From NCBI GenBank assembly GCA_965644315.1, contig CBFFRQ010000089.1, positions 1 to 64,000 on the forward strand: a stretch of 64,000 nucleotides of DNA, given 5' to 3'. The stretch comes from Caecitellus pseudoparvulus. Lineage: Eukaryota; Bigyra: Bicosoecida. Positions 30,204 through 39,740 of the stretch are shown here, piece by piece (the stretch's first letter is position 1; every line of letters begins with the position of its first letter). The notes under the pieces were generated by a model. That model ran no database searches, had not been told where the DNA came from, and worked only from the letters and a program-made list of their open reading frames with translations. Position numbers and translations under genes: made by a program.

Positions 30204-32243
30204 TCAGAAGGCCATTGCTGCGCTGAGGGCAAGGCCGGGGCAAGTGCAGTTCTGTGAGGCCCACTTTGTCTGGATGTGTGTCTGGACGGGACCTTGCAGC
30301 GAGAAAGCCACGTCTGTGACTGCGCACTGCAGGCGAAATGGTGTGACCCCGGACCGCTCTGGAAGCGGGGGGCCAGGGAGTGGAAAAGACTGGTGCTGCA
30401 CGTAGTGCACGAAAGACTGGTCCAGCGAGTCCGTGCGTGTGATGACATTGCCCTGAGATGCCCCAACGCAATACCGCATGTTCCGTGCAGAGTTCCAGAA
30501 TGCGCTCAGGGCGCAGGAGGAGGCCATGCCTGGGCTGCTGGACTGCACATCTTTAGCGTTGGCACGGACATTCGCAAGCGGCAGGCGCACGGCGCAAACC
30601 GTGCGCGCTTGTGCCCTGGGTGGCCACAGCGCAGCTTTCAAGTGCTCAAGCAGCTCCCCTTCCTGCCCCCCGGGCAGCATCATCAAGCCGTCGGCGTCAA
30701 AGTACGCGCCCAAGTCAAAGAGACTGTACAGCGCGATGGAGGCCCACTGGCCCCACGCATACTGTCCCTGGATGAGCATGTGCTCGAGGCGGGTTCCCTT
30801 GTCAAGCCACGGTGTCAGGATCACCCTCACACCCGCAAGTCGCAGCACATCGTCTAGGGTGTTGCATGGAGTTCCTGCCGCGACAGAGCACGCATGGGGC
30901 AAAGGCAACATGCACGCATCGTGCTCAGTGTCGCTGCAGAATGCCGGGCGAGTTGCGTGGGAGAAAAGGCTGTCCTGCAGCTCCGGCAACGGCTGCACCA
31001 GCAAGCTACCAAGCTTCCGACGCGATGCTTCCAGTTGGGAAGATAGCACGCCAATCAGGCGGGTTGAGCCAGGTGCTTGCCATGCTTGCAAGAATAAGTC
31101 GGCCGGTAAACTGGCGTGAATACCGCCTTCGGGCGAGCCCTGTGCAGACCACACCGGTCCATTGGCAATCAGAAGGGAGGGCTTGGAAGGCGTGCTGGTG
31201 AGTGGGCAAGGGCCCTTCCCCAGGCCTGCACAAGCAGCAGCTTCCTCAATTGCATCACGGCGAGCGTGTGATGGTGCCTGGGGGCTGATCACAGCGTTCC
31301 ATGGAATGCGAGTCTTGAAGATAAAGGGTGCCATGTCTTTCCAGCTTGCGTCTGTGCACTTGTCGAAGCAGCTCCATGGAATGATGAGGTCAGAGCGAAT
31401 CCACAGGTCTGTGGTGCTGGTTGACGCCAGCTGGGAAAGGGCACTACACGTGGTGCGAGGGTGGGAGGGCAGCGTGGCGTGTACGACCACGGGGTATGTG
31501 TCGAAGCCCTTAGCAGGGTCCCGCTGCGTGCGCTGGAATTCAGCATGAATCATGGACACGTGGGCACTGGACGAAAGAGCCGAGAGGCACACTTCGCCCC
31601 GAGCCTCGTGGCAGCCAGGCAGCCCGTCACACCAGGCCTTGGCACCTCCTCTCAGCGGCGCGCAGATGCGCACATCAGTGTCCCGCGCGATGTTAACGCG
31701 ATCCACATCAATGTGGTGAATGGGCCAAGCTGCAAGGAAAACGGAAAAGGCGCAGCCAGGCGTCTTTAGGACTGCCTGAGGGAATGTGTCCGGGCGACGC
31801 TGATATTCACGCTGGAGCTGCCGGGCTGCAGTGACCATCCTGGAGTCGATGCTGGCGACTAGGGGCACCATGCCCACCCTTTCGACTGGCAGTGGGGGCG
31901 GCTGCCCCTTGGGGTGCACTGACGCATTCACTGCGCTGCGCTGCAATGCACGCCCCTCTTCTCCTGTGTCCCATACCAGCATGGAGGGTGCTGTAGTTGA
32001 GGCATGCGCAGAGGTCAAATGCAGGCTCTTGGCGCTGGCAGCACTGTAGTGCGCCTTCGATTCGTAAGATGTGTGGGTGGACCATGAAGCCAAATCGTTC
32101 TCAGCCTGGAAGAGAAATCTGAACGTGAGTAGGCCAGCGCAAGCCAGAGCCAGCAAGGTGGCCACTGCGGCCTGTGCGCTTCCTCCGTTCCTCACACACG
32201 CGCCAGAAGCTCGGTACTGGCTTGCTTCTGATGATTGCTCCAT
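30204..32243 (-). CDS. Golgi-type II membrane glycosyltransferase-like protein, paralogue B (Asp-Ala-Asp motif)
   Basis: A 679-residue protein starting at a clear ATG (MEQSSEASQY), with a signal anchor at about 26-46 (AVATLLALACAGLLTFRFLF) and then a Ser/Thr-rich stalk. It is the diverged paralogue of the protein at 23221-25209. It shares LTSTP-(T/S)(Q/K)PSL-I-NGP-WS, LFLQAWQAPGSTRLIGV and, near residue 530, SLFDLGAYFDADGLMMLPGG with the DAD motif. Conserved Cys residues suggest disulphides in a Golgi lumen. It lies 288 bp from the start of the large multi-module glycosyltransferase and on the same strand. No introns. The family is not named with confidence; a GT-A fold is inferred. Confidence 0.65.
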   Translation of the reverse strand: MEQSSEASQYRASGACVRNGGSAQAAVATLLALACAGLLTFRFLFQAENDLASWSTHTSYESKAHYSAASAKSLHLTSAHASTTAPSMLVWDTGEEGRALQRSAVNASVHPKGQPPPLPVERVGMVPLVASIDSRMVTAARQLQREYQRRPDTFPQAVLKTPGCAFSVFLAAWPIHHIDVDRVNIARDTDVRICAPLRGGAKAWCDGLPGCHEARGEVCLSALSSSAHVSMIHAEFQRTQRDPAKGFDTYPVVVHATLPSHPRTTCSALSQLASTSTTDLWIRSDLIIPWSCFDKCTDASWKDMAPFIFKTRIPWNAVISPQAPSHARRDAIEEAAACAGLGKGPCPLTSTPSKPSLLIANGPVWSAQGSPEGGIHASLPADLFLQAWQAPGSTRLIGVLSSQLEASRRKLGSLLVQPLPELQDSLFSHATRPAFCSDTEHDACMLPLPHACSVAAGTPCNTLDDVLRLAGVRVILTPWLDKGTRLEHMLIQGQYAWGQWASIALYSLFDLGAYFDADGLMMLPGGQEGELLEHLKAALWPPRAQARTVCAVRLPLANVRANAKDVQSSSPGMASSCALSAFWNSARNMRYCVGASQGNVITRTDSLDQSFVHYVQHQSFPLPGPPLPERSGVTPFRLQCAVTDVAFSLQGPVQTHIQTKWASQNCTCPGLALSAAMAF

Positions 32244-32519
32244 TTCTCGCGCATAGCAGGCCGGTAGACGCCTTGCATGAGCTTGAGAGGCAAGGGCCGG
32301 CCTGACCTTGCGAAGTGTGCTGGGTGCGGAACTTGCTCAGCCCAGCACTTAGAGCTATGCTGGGGGCAGCAGCTTCCACAGTGCCACGGTGGCCGACCAC
32401 TTGTCAATGAGTCTGCATACGTACACCATATCAGGATGCGGGACTCCCACTGCATTGTGAAGTGCTTGGGAGTGTACATGGCGAGCGCACTGGGCTGGCC
32501 CGCGAAAGAACGCCCGCTG

Positions 32520-35500
32520 TCAAGAGGAAACTGTGGAAGATGCCCCCGACGACCAAGTCTCAGGCCCGACGGCCACCCCAAGAGCCTGAGCAGCGCGTTG
32601 TAGCCTTGGGCCTGACACTGGCGTCCCGTCTCTGGCCGCAGGAGCAGGTGACTTGCTCACTGGTGAGTCAAAGCCCGACCGATCATCCAGGAGCGCTTGC
32701 GCACGAGCCAGCGCCGCACTGTACCGTTTCGTTCCCACTGACATGCCCAAATCGCTGGTTTCTGACGCTGAAGATGACTCGCTGGCCAGCGCACGCCTGG
32801 CAACTGAGGAAAACACCTCTTCGTTGTCGTGCGCAGACGGGGCCAACGGCTGCTGTGTCTGGCCTGACCTGCGCAAGAAGCTAGCGGGATGGCTTTTGAG
32901 TCCAGGGCTGCCGTTGTCGCCTGCCAGATGCAGGGGGCGCGGGGGTGTTGGTGTGTGGGCAGCCAGGGCAGCTCGTGCGGTTGGTGTCAGCGCGGCCCGC
33001 ACTCTGAGCAGGGCCGGGCTAGCTGATACCTGAGCAGGTGACCCCGTGCCAGCTGGAGACTGCAGCCCCCTTGGCGAGTTGCCCAGCCGCTGGTGCTGTG
33101 CGATGCGGGACGCTGCGTCAACAGTGGTGGCTAGCAGGGGCCTGGCGCGCCCCCTTGTTGACCCAGTAGCGGTGCGCCCGCGGTCCACGCCGAATCCTGC
33201 CGTCTGCGCGCGCCTGTGCCACGCTCGTACAGACACAGCCACCTGCCTCCAGCCTCGCAGCATGCGTGCGAGGCGTGCGCGGATGACGGTTTCCGCGACC
33301 ACGCGGCTCTCCGCAGCAGCACGCAATGTGCCCTGGCGCAGCGCAGCAAAGGCAGCAGCGCGCAGCCTATGCGTGTGGAACTGGCCCGCTACCTTCAGCT
33401 TGGCAGCTGCCCACCGAGCCACGGCCGCCCTCCACTTCCACTGCGCCCATGCCCGCTTCAAAGTTGCCCTTCGCCCCCGCAGCTGAGCAGCCGCCACCTT
33501 GCACCATGCCGCAGTGCCTTTCCGAAGCACTGCTCGGCGGTGATGTGCAGCAGCAGCAGCCTGTAGCGATGCCTTGCGCTGTCGCTGCAGGACAGCACCC
33601 GTCCACGCTGCCCAAACCCGCCTGCAGAGGGAAGCACTCGCCACCTGCCGGGCGGCAGACAGCACATTGCGCTGCACGCGGGAGGAGACGGCTGCCACCC
33701 GCCAGGCCTGCAGCATGCCGCAAGCAGTGAGTCCAGCGTGCACCGGGGATGCGTATAGCTGACTACCAAGGTGCCCGCCCCCCCGTCCCAGTCGCACCAG
33801 CAGCCGTGGCAGCAGAGTCAAGGGAGCAGGGGGCGGCACACGCCAGCCGAAACCCGATGTGCGCATCCACTGAGACAGGCCTGCCCGGAAGAGCTGTCGT
33901 GTTGACAGAGCATGGCCCGCCTGCCGGCGCGCCTGCACTGCAGCGACATGCCAGGCAGCCATCATGCCCGCCAGCCGCCGCCGCCAGGCCCGTCGGGACA
34001 TGCACCGCACACGGCGAGCCCGGTGCACCTGGCTGCGCCACTCGACCAGGCAACGTGTCGCAAGGTGGTGGGCTGCAAGTGCCCGTGCCGCCTGCACGCT
34101 GGCGGCGTTGGCCTGTCGCTTCAACGCGTGCCGACGCAGGGCCAACACGGCCCGCCGGGCCCGTGCTCGGCGACAGTGCGCCGCAGCCAGGGCGTCCCGT
34201 ACAGTCGCCGTGCGCGACTCGGTGGTGGCAGCGTGCCATGCAGTGAAAGTGGAGTGCAGCACCCGGCGTTGCCGGCGCCAAAAGTGGAGACGTGCCATGG
34301 CCCTCCCAGCGTACGCACGGCGCCAAGCATGCCATGCTCTGTGCAGGTGGTTGCGCGCTGCCCATCGGGTGGCCATGGACGTTGCCAGAGCCCGGGATTG
34401 TTCCCGGTGCGCCACGGCACACCACGCCCGAACGTGCTGCCGGAGGCGCAGTCGCTGCAGCTGTGCTGTTGCAGTGGCGCTGCGCCGTGCTGTGGCCCGC
34501 TTGCGATGCAGGGTCAGCTGCAGCCAGCCCCGCAAGACGGCCCTCTTGCGAAGCACTGTCACTCGAGGCTTGAGCAGTGGCTGGCGGCTGCGCAGACTGG
34601 CAGTGTACCGCGCACGCTGGCACCAAAGGATCAAGCCCGCCCGTGCACACTTGCGAGAACGCCGTTCTCGGCACTGCCGCATGCGGCGAAGTGCTGCTGC
34701 ACCCCGCGCAAGGCGTGCGAAAGCGGTTGCCAGCGCTGTGCGACGGGCATGCTGCACTGCGATGGCGCGTCGGGCTCGGCACAACCGCTGTCGCTGCACG
34801 TGCCTCTGCCACAAGTGCACTGCTTGCTGCGCTCGCTTCCGGGCTGCCCAACGGCTGGCAAGCTGGGTTCGGCCTCGGTCCAGCGAGACCGATGCTGCAT
34901 GCTGGTGCAGAGCTCGCACAGCGCTCAGAAGCAAACGGGTTTGGTGCCGAGCACGCACAGCTGCTGAAGCTTCCGCCCGCAACAAGCTTCCTTCTGTGTG
35001 GCGCGCCCAGGCACAAAGCGCTTGGCGGCGACGAAGTGCGGACATGTGCCGTGCCGCAAGAACATTCGCTTGTCGGCCCTCTTGCTTCGCAGCAGTCCAG
35101 CCCTGCCACGTGTGCAGTGCCCGCCTCAAGCGGTGCACCGCAGATGCACTACTCACTGCACATTGGAGCACTCGTACTCGCCCTGCATCCCGCTGTCGCA
35201 AACGAAGTGCCCTGACAGCTGCGCGCAGCAGATGGCGGCGCCGGTGTGCGTCAGCTGCCTGGGAAAGAAGGGCGTCAATCTTTGACGCTGCAACCACGCC
35301 TCGCCACCGCATCCAAGCCCTGCTTGTGACTCTGCGACGATGGAAAGCGGCAGCGATGGCCAGCTTGTGCTCACACTTCCTCGTTTGCGCCGCGAAGCCA
35401 CACCAGCGCTGCAGCGCATGGCCGACGAGAAAACGGTGCATGGTGCTCGCCAAGAGCTCCGCGCCAATTTGCATGCGGCGACACCTGCGCCGGGACTCAA

Positions 35501-38500
35501 CCCAGCCACAAAATCCCTGGCGTAGGCAGGCGCGTCGCCAGTGCGCAGCTGCAAGTGCTAGCTGCGCCCTGTCCCGGCGCTTGCATGCAAGGGCGACACG
35601 CCACCGGCGAAGTGCAGCGGACACGCGGCGGTCGCCTGCGCAGCAAGCCACCAGTGCTGCGGTTGTTCTCAGAGCACCTGCACGCTGTGCTGCAGCCTTC
35701 CATGCCTTGAGGACACTGGCGCCTAAGCGCATGGTTGCGAAAATGCGAGCTTGGGTGGTGCGCAGCTTGGCCACTTGTCGCCTGCGAACTGTACTGGACC
35801 ATCCCGCAATCGCTATGCCAAGGTGTCGAGCTCGCCAGTGCTGCGTTGCAGATTCAACCAGCTGCTGCTCATGGCGCAGGGTGCTGCTCACTGTGCTCCA
35901 AGCTCGCGTGGCGCGCGCCAGTCTATGCCGCGCTATGTGGCGCCTTGCGACAGTGCACTGGCGACGCCAGTCAGCCTTCTGCTGGGTCTGTCGGCGCCAA
36001 GTAGCCACAGCAACTGCCGCCCGCTTTCGACGAGTGGAGACAATGCAGCGCTGCAAAGCCAGCCTGGCACTTGCCCCCTGCTGAGCCACGCGATGCATGC
36101 CCAGCAGGGCTCGGCGCAACGTGCGAAGTCGCGCTCGGGACCTGGCATGGCAAACGACCTGTGCCCTTGCTCGGACGATGCGGCATGTATCTTCTGCCCA
36201 TGCAGCAAACACTTTTCTGAGCAACACGAGGGAGAAGTGCGTGCTGGCGATGCGGGTCGCTAGGCGGTCTGCCCTTGCCCGGTGCGTGACAGCTACCATG
36301 CCTGCCAAGCAGCGGCGCAGGGCATGCTTCCTCCAAAGCGTCAGTGCGGCTTGTTCTGCAACGCGAGCGAATGCTGTTGCCTTCCAAACCCTGTACCAAG
36401 TGCGCAGCGCAGTGCTGGCCATGCGGTGGCCTCCCCACGCTGCGCCAAGAGCGGAGACAACCGCCTTCCGTCGCCGCATGGCCACGTACTGTGCCCATCG
36501 CGCATGTACGCGGCGCAGTACAGCAGCGCGGCCAAGCTTAGACGCCTGGCGATCCAGATACCGCGCTCTGCGGCGCTGCACAGTTGCCCGCTGCAGCGCA
36601 GCGAAACCTGTCGACGCCAAACGCACGCAAACCGCGTGCGAAATCGCAGCGTGGGCGGTTGTCAGCCGCCGCGTGAGCTGTGCTGAAGCTGCCCAGTGTG
36701 CGACCACAGCCTGCAGTCGCCTGTGGTGCAGCCTGCGCTTGCCCGTCCGCATGCTCGCAGCCCAAGAAGCCCAGGCATCAAACGTCACCCGCAGCCGCCG
36801 CAGAGCTGTCGTGGCTGCCAATCGCTGTTCGCGGAGAAAAGAACTGTACGTGGTAGCTGCCCAGTGAATCAGGGTCCTGCGAAGGCGGCCCCGCCATACT
36901 ACTTGTGCCAGACGCATCACCCCAGCCCGCCCTGCGACGCGGCGGGCACTTGCACCTCGCCAGGCCTGCAAAGCTGCGCGCTTGCGGAGCTGGCTGGCTT
37001 TGGCCTGGGCTTCTCGGGCCAAATGCCGGGTGTGATGCACTACAGTCACCCATTCTTTCCAGCGCACGAGAAGAGTCTGAGCACGATGCTGCAGGGCTCG
37101 CACAGCCAACGCCTCAACGTACCGGGCTTCCACCACGCCAGCACACCATGCCGCCCAGCACTGACGAAGACAAACTTGCACAGCGACTCTTTCCAGCACA
37201 AGCAGGCGCTGTCGCACTAGCCTGCGGCGCTGCACGACGATTTTCCACACCTGCAGCACCCTTCGCCGTTTGAGCTGGGCGAACGTGATGCTTGCCAGCG
37301 CCGCACTTTGCTGCTCGCGTCTGCGGTGCGCCATGAAGGCGTGCCAGCGTGCCATGACTCGCGCCTTGAGGCGGACGGAGAGCAAGCGTGTCGCTTGCCG
37401 CACGAGGCGCACCCTGCGGGCCACTGCTGCCCAGCTACGAAGAAGCGCAGCTTGAGTGCTGGCACGCCGCCGAGCAAGTACTCGCAGGCCTGCGAGGCGA
37501 AGTCGCCGCTGCTTCCGCACAGCATCCAACCAGCCAAATAGCACTCTACTCTGCAGCAAGGTCTTTCTGAAAACACCAGCAGCGTGCCAGGCGGCTCGAG
37601 TTGCGACAGCTGCAGCTGCCAAGCGGTGCCACTTGCGCAGCGCGGGCCGCAGGGCCACGCACCGGCTCTGCTGCTTCTCCTCAGACTCCAGCGCACTCGC
37701 CAGACGCCGAAACAAGTGTGCCGCATGGCTTTCGCCTGCATCTTGGTGCGGCTGTGCAGGTGAAGCTTCAGCTCTACCAACAGGCGTCGCAGAATCAACA
37801 TGCGCGCGCCAGGCAGGGCTGGGTGTTGGTACCTCGCCAACCCCACACTCCACAGAAGGACTCCCTCCCCTATGAGAGGGTGAGGCTGATCCTGCCGCGG
37901 CAAGAGTAGCTGAGACTGTTCCACTCTGCTGGGTGGCCTGCCCTGCTGTAAAACTTGCCGGTGCTTGCCGATGGTGCAGCTGACTCGAGAGCAAGCCTGG
38001 CGTGGTCGGAGCGCGTGCAGGGGCAGTCTCAGACCTCGGATCTGCTGCAGCAAGAGGAGAGGGCGACAACCGCGTCATGCCCGGCGGGGGCGAAGCCCCT
38101 GCGGCCTGCCATGGGCGTGTCAGGCCGTCCCTGCGCCTCGGGGAGGCTGCGCTTGCCGGCGTGCTGCTCCAGCCACTGGAGCCCGGCGGAGACTCTGCCT
38201 CACCTGGCGAAGCAAGGGACAGTGGCGTAGACGGTGCTTCGGTTGGCAATGCTTGTGGCTGCCTGGGGCTCGGTGAAAGCCCTGGTTGGCCGGGAGAGGT
38301 GCGTGCAGGCGTGCTGGCTGGTGGGATTTGCGAAGCGGTGTGGCCATCCGTCGGGGCCAGGGCAGTGTCAGGAGAGGCTGGCCGGCGCGCACATCGAGGA
38401 GCTGGTGGAGCATGGACAGGGTGCACGCCAGGGGGCAAGATGATGCCGGACTTGCTGTCGCTTTGGCTGCGTGTGGGCGAGGCAGACGGCGGAGGGGTCA

Positions 38501-39143
38501 GCGGCCACAGTGCAACTGGCTCAACGCTGCCGCTTTCACGCATGCTAGAGGTTGGTGCAGACTGGACGGGCGTCTGGTGGGGGGGCTCCGATTGGGGAAG
38601 GGGCGCGGTGGCGGGCTCAGTGGGACTCGAGCTCACCCCTACCGTGTCTGGCTTCTCCAAAACGCAGCCAGCTTCCGTTGGCAGCTGCTGCACTTTGGCA
38701 GCACGCCAGCGCTCTACAGCACGCTTGAAGCGGTGGCAGGCATTACTTGAAGCAGCATGAGAACGGATTCTTTCTCGATCCAAACTGCTTGATCCAGTGG
38801 GAGCGCTCCTGGGATCAAACGTGCTTCCGTCGAGGCGTGCGTGGGCCGAGCGAAACGCCGGCGCAGCTGCGGCCCCACACATCCCACGGACAGCACGCTC
38901 CACAGCCGGGGTGACGACTGGCTCGATGCTGGTACTATCTTCAGCCTCAGCTTGTCCTGGCTGGCCCTCGCTTGCCTGGCCTGTGCTAGCAGCAGCGTCT
39001 CCCACCTGCTGCTTGCTGGGTAGCCGTAACGCCACCACTCGCTTGGCCAAGCTTTGTTGCTGCACAGCACTTCCATTCAGCGCCATCTCGACATCTTGCA
39101 GCACATCTCCGAAGAGACTGAGCTCTTCTCTTGCTCCTTCCAT
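32520..39143 (-). CDS. Giant Sfi1-like centrin-binding repeat protein, 2207 aa
   Basis: One uninterrupted 6.6 kb exon from the ATG at 39143. The first 550 residues are Pro/Ser/Ala-rich and disordered. From about 560 to 1950 the protein is an almost continuous alpha-helical array of units with a conserved Trp followed by Arg-rich helix, such as VLFGWLDAVRKQRRL, LLVRWKEWV, VLQVWKIVVQRRRLV, ALRRWRVALACKRR, AWHAWRRAY and MLRGWRQVAVSVRAW. I count roughly 35-40. This is the pattern of Sfi1-type repeats, each binding one centrin, which build fibres at spindle poles, basal bodies and centrosomes. Yeast Sfi1 has about 20. The C terminus is again disordered, with Ser-rich (SSESSSASETSD) and SP-type sites that could be phosphorylated. 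Extreme Arg and Ala content makes the opposite strand open too (33964-36084), but that ORF has no features of its own. Confidence 0.85.
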   Translation of the reverse strand: MEGAREELSLFGDVLQDVEMALNGSAVQQQSLAKRVVALRLPSKQQVGDAAASTGQASEGQPGQAEAEDSTSIEPVVTPAVERAVRGMCGAAAAPAFRSAHARLDGSTFDPRSAPTGSSSLDRERIRSHAASSNACHRFKRAVERWRAAKVQQLPTEAGCVLEKPDTVGVSSSPTEPATAPLPQSEPPHQTPVQSAPTSSMRESGSVEPVALWPLTPPPSASPTRSQSDSKSGIILPPGVHPVHAPPAPRCARRPASPDTALAPTDGHTASQIPPASTPARTSPGQPGLSPSPRQPQALPTEAPSTPLSLASPGEAESPPGSSGWSSTPASAASPRRRDGLTRPWQAAGASPPPGMTRLSPSPLAAADPRSETAPARAPTTPGLLSSQLHHRQAPASFTAGQATQQSGTVSATLAAAGSASPSHRGGSPSVECGVGEVPTPSPAWRAHVDSATPVGRAEASPAQPHQDAGESHAAHLFRRLASALESEEKQQSRCVALRPALRKWHRLAAAAVATRAAWHAAGVFRKTLLQSRVLFGWLDAVRKQRRLRLAGLRVLARRRASTQAALLRSWAAVARRVRLVRQATRLLSVRLKARVMARWHAFMAHRRREQQSAALASITFAQLKRRRVLQVWKIVVQRRRLVRQRLLVLERVAVQVCLRQCWAAWCAGVVEARYVEALAVRALQHRAQTLLVRWKEWVTVVHHTRHLAREAQAKASQLRKRAALQAWRGASARRVAGRAGVMRLAQVVWRGRLRRTLIHWAATTYSSFLREQRLAATTALRRLRVTFDAWASWAASMRTGKRRLHHRRLQAVVAHWAASAQLTRRLTTAHAAISHAVCVRLASTGFAALQRATVQRRRARYLDRQASKLGRAAVLRRVHARWAQYVAMRRRKAVVSALGAAWGGHRMASTALRTWYRVWKATAFARVAEQAALTLWRKHALRRCLAGMVAVTHRARADRLATRIASTHFSLVLLRKVFAAWAEDTCRIVRARAQVVCHARSRARLRTLRRALLGMHRVAQQGASARLALQRCIVSTRRKRAAVAVATWRRQTQQKADWRRQCTVARRHIARHRLARATRAWSTVSSTLRHEQQLVESATQHWRARHLGIAIAGWSSTVRRRQVAKLRTTQARIFATMRLGASVLKAWKAAAQRAGALRTTAALVACCAGDRRVSAALRRWRVALACKRRDRAQLALAAAHWRRACLRQGFCGWVESRRRCRRMQIGAELLASTMHRFLVGHALQRWCGFAAQTRKCEHKLAIAAAFHRRRVTSRAWMRWRGVVAASKIDALLSQAADAHRRRHLLRAAVRALRLRQRDAGRVRVLQCAVSSASAVHRLRRALHTWQGWTAAKQEGRQANVLAARHMSALRRRQALCAWARHTEGSLLRAEASAAVRARHQTRLLLSAVRALHQHAASVSLDRGRTQLASRWAARKRAQQAVHLWQRHVQRQRLCRARRAIAVQHARRTALATAFARLARGAAALRRMRQCRERRSRKCARAGLILWCQRARYTASLRSRQPLLKPRVTVLRKRAVLRGWLQLTLHRKRATARRSATATAQLQRLRLRQHVRAWCAVAHREQSRALATSMATRWAARNHLHRAWHAWRRAYAGRAMARLHFWRRQRRVLHSTFTAWHAATTESRTATVRDALAAAHCRRARARRAVLALRRHALKRQANAASVQAARALAAHHLATRCLVEWRSQVHRARRVRCMSRRAWRRRLAGMMAAWHVAAVQARRQAGHALSTRQLFRAGLSQWMRTSGFGWRVPPPAPLTLLPRLLVRLGRGGGHLGSQLYASPVHAGLTACGMLQAWRVAAVSSRVQRNVLSAARQVASASLCRRVWAAWTGAVLQRQRKASLQAAAAAHHRRAVLRKGTAAWCKVAAAQLRGRRATLKRAWAQWKWRAAVARWAAAKLKVAGQFHTHRLRAAAFAALRQGTLRAAAESRVVAETVIRARLARMLRGWRQVAVSVRAWHRRAQTAGFGVDRGRTATGSTRGRARPLLATTVDAASRIAQHQRLGNSPRGLQSPAGTGSPAQVSASPALLRVRAALTPTARAALAAHTPTPPRPLHLAGDNGSPGLKSHPASFLRRSGQTQQPLAPSAHDNEEVFSSVARRALASESSSASETSDLGMSVGTKRYSAALARAQALLDDRSGFDSPVSKSPAPAARDGTPVSGPRLQRAAQALGVAVGPETWSSGASSTVSS

Positions 39144-39740
39144 CCCTGTGATGTCAAAATCAGCCCCACGCTGCAGGCCAAGTCTGCCTGGTCACGGTCA
39201 AGCTCCCACGCGCTGGCTCAAGCCTCGACGTCAGCTGCTGCAGGGAGGCAGGGACGCGAGGTAGTGCACGTACCAAGAGATTGAAGTTCCTCGACCAACA
39301 GTCTCATTTTTGGCAAATTGTGCAGTCGTGCTCCCCGGTTGAATGCAATGCATTGCAGATCTGGTCACTGGTGGAAAAATCGGATCAGCCCACGCGAATA
39401 ACTCCTCTGGCGGGTCGGGAATTCGCATCAGGGCGTGTCCGCCACGTGGCGTGTTTCATTTTCATGCAGAGGTAGGGCAACCTCGGGCGCTGTTCTGGCC
39501 TCCTGCCCCGCGAGCAGGACGTGGACTTCTGGCGCCTAAACCAGCCCTTCCTGCCATGCTATCCATTCACCCAATTTGGCGCAGAGGTCACATGCCGCCG
39601 GCAGGCAAATTGCCCAACTGCCCCACCTTGGACAGCACAGCATAGCTCTTGCAGAGGCGATCTGCGTTGTGCTTGCTCTCGCGCCGAATAAGCAGGGGCC
39701 CCTCGTGCAGCACAGCTTCTCAGCGGAAATTGAACAGGAA
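39144..39740. other. Divergent intergenic region between the Sfi1-like and Sam50-like genes
   Basis: Shared 5' region of two genes pointing away from each other, so promoters for both should be here. No ORF with motifs. The left end of the Sam50 gene may extend into it, because that frame is open from a TTG at 39576. An AATGCAATGCATTGCAG palindrome at about 39344-39360 is the only striking short sequence. Confidence 0.4.

Noticed and set aside
33964-36084. 706-codon ORF on the + strand opposite the Sfi1-like gene
   Set aside because: It is very rich in Arg, Cys and Ala without any domain, and lies wholly within the antisense of a clearly coding repeat array whose codon bias leaves the opposite frame open.
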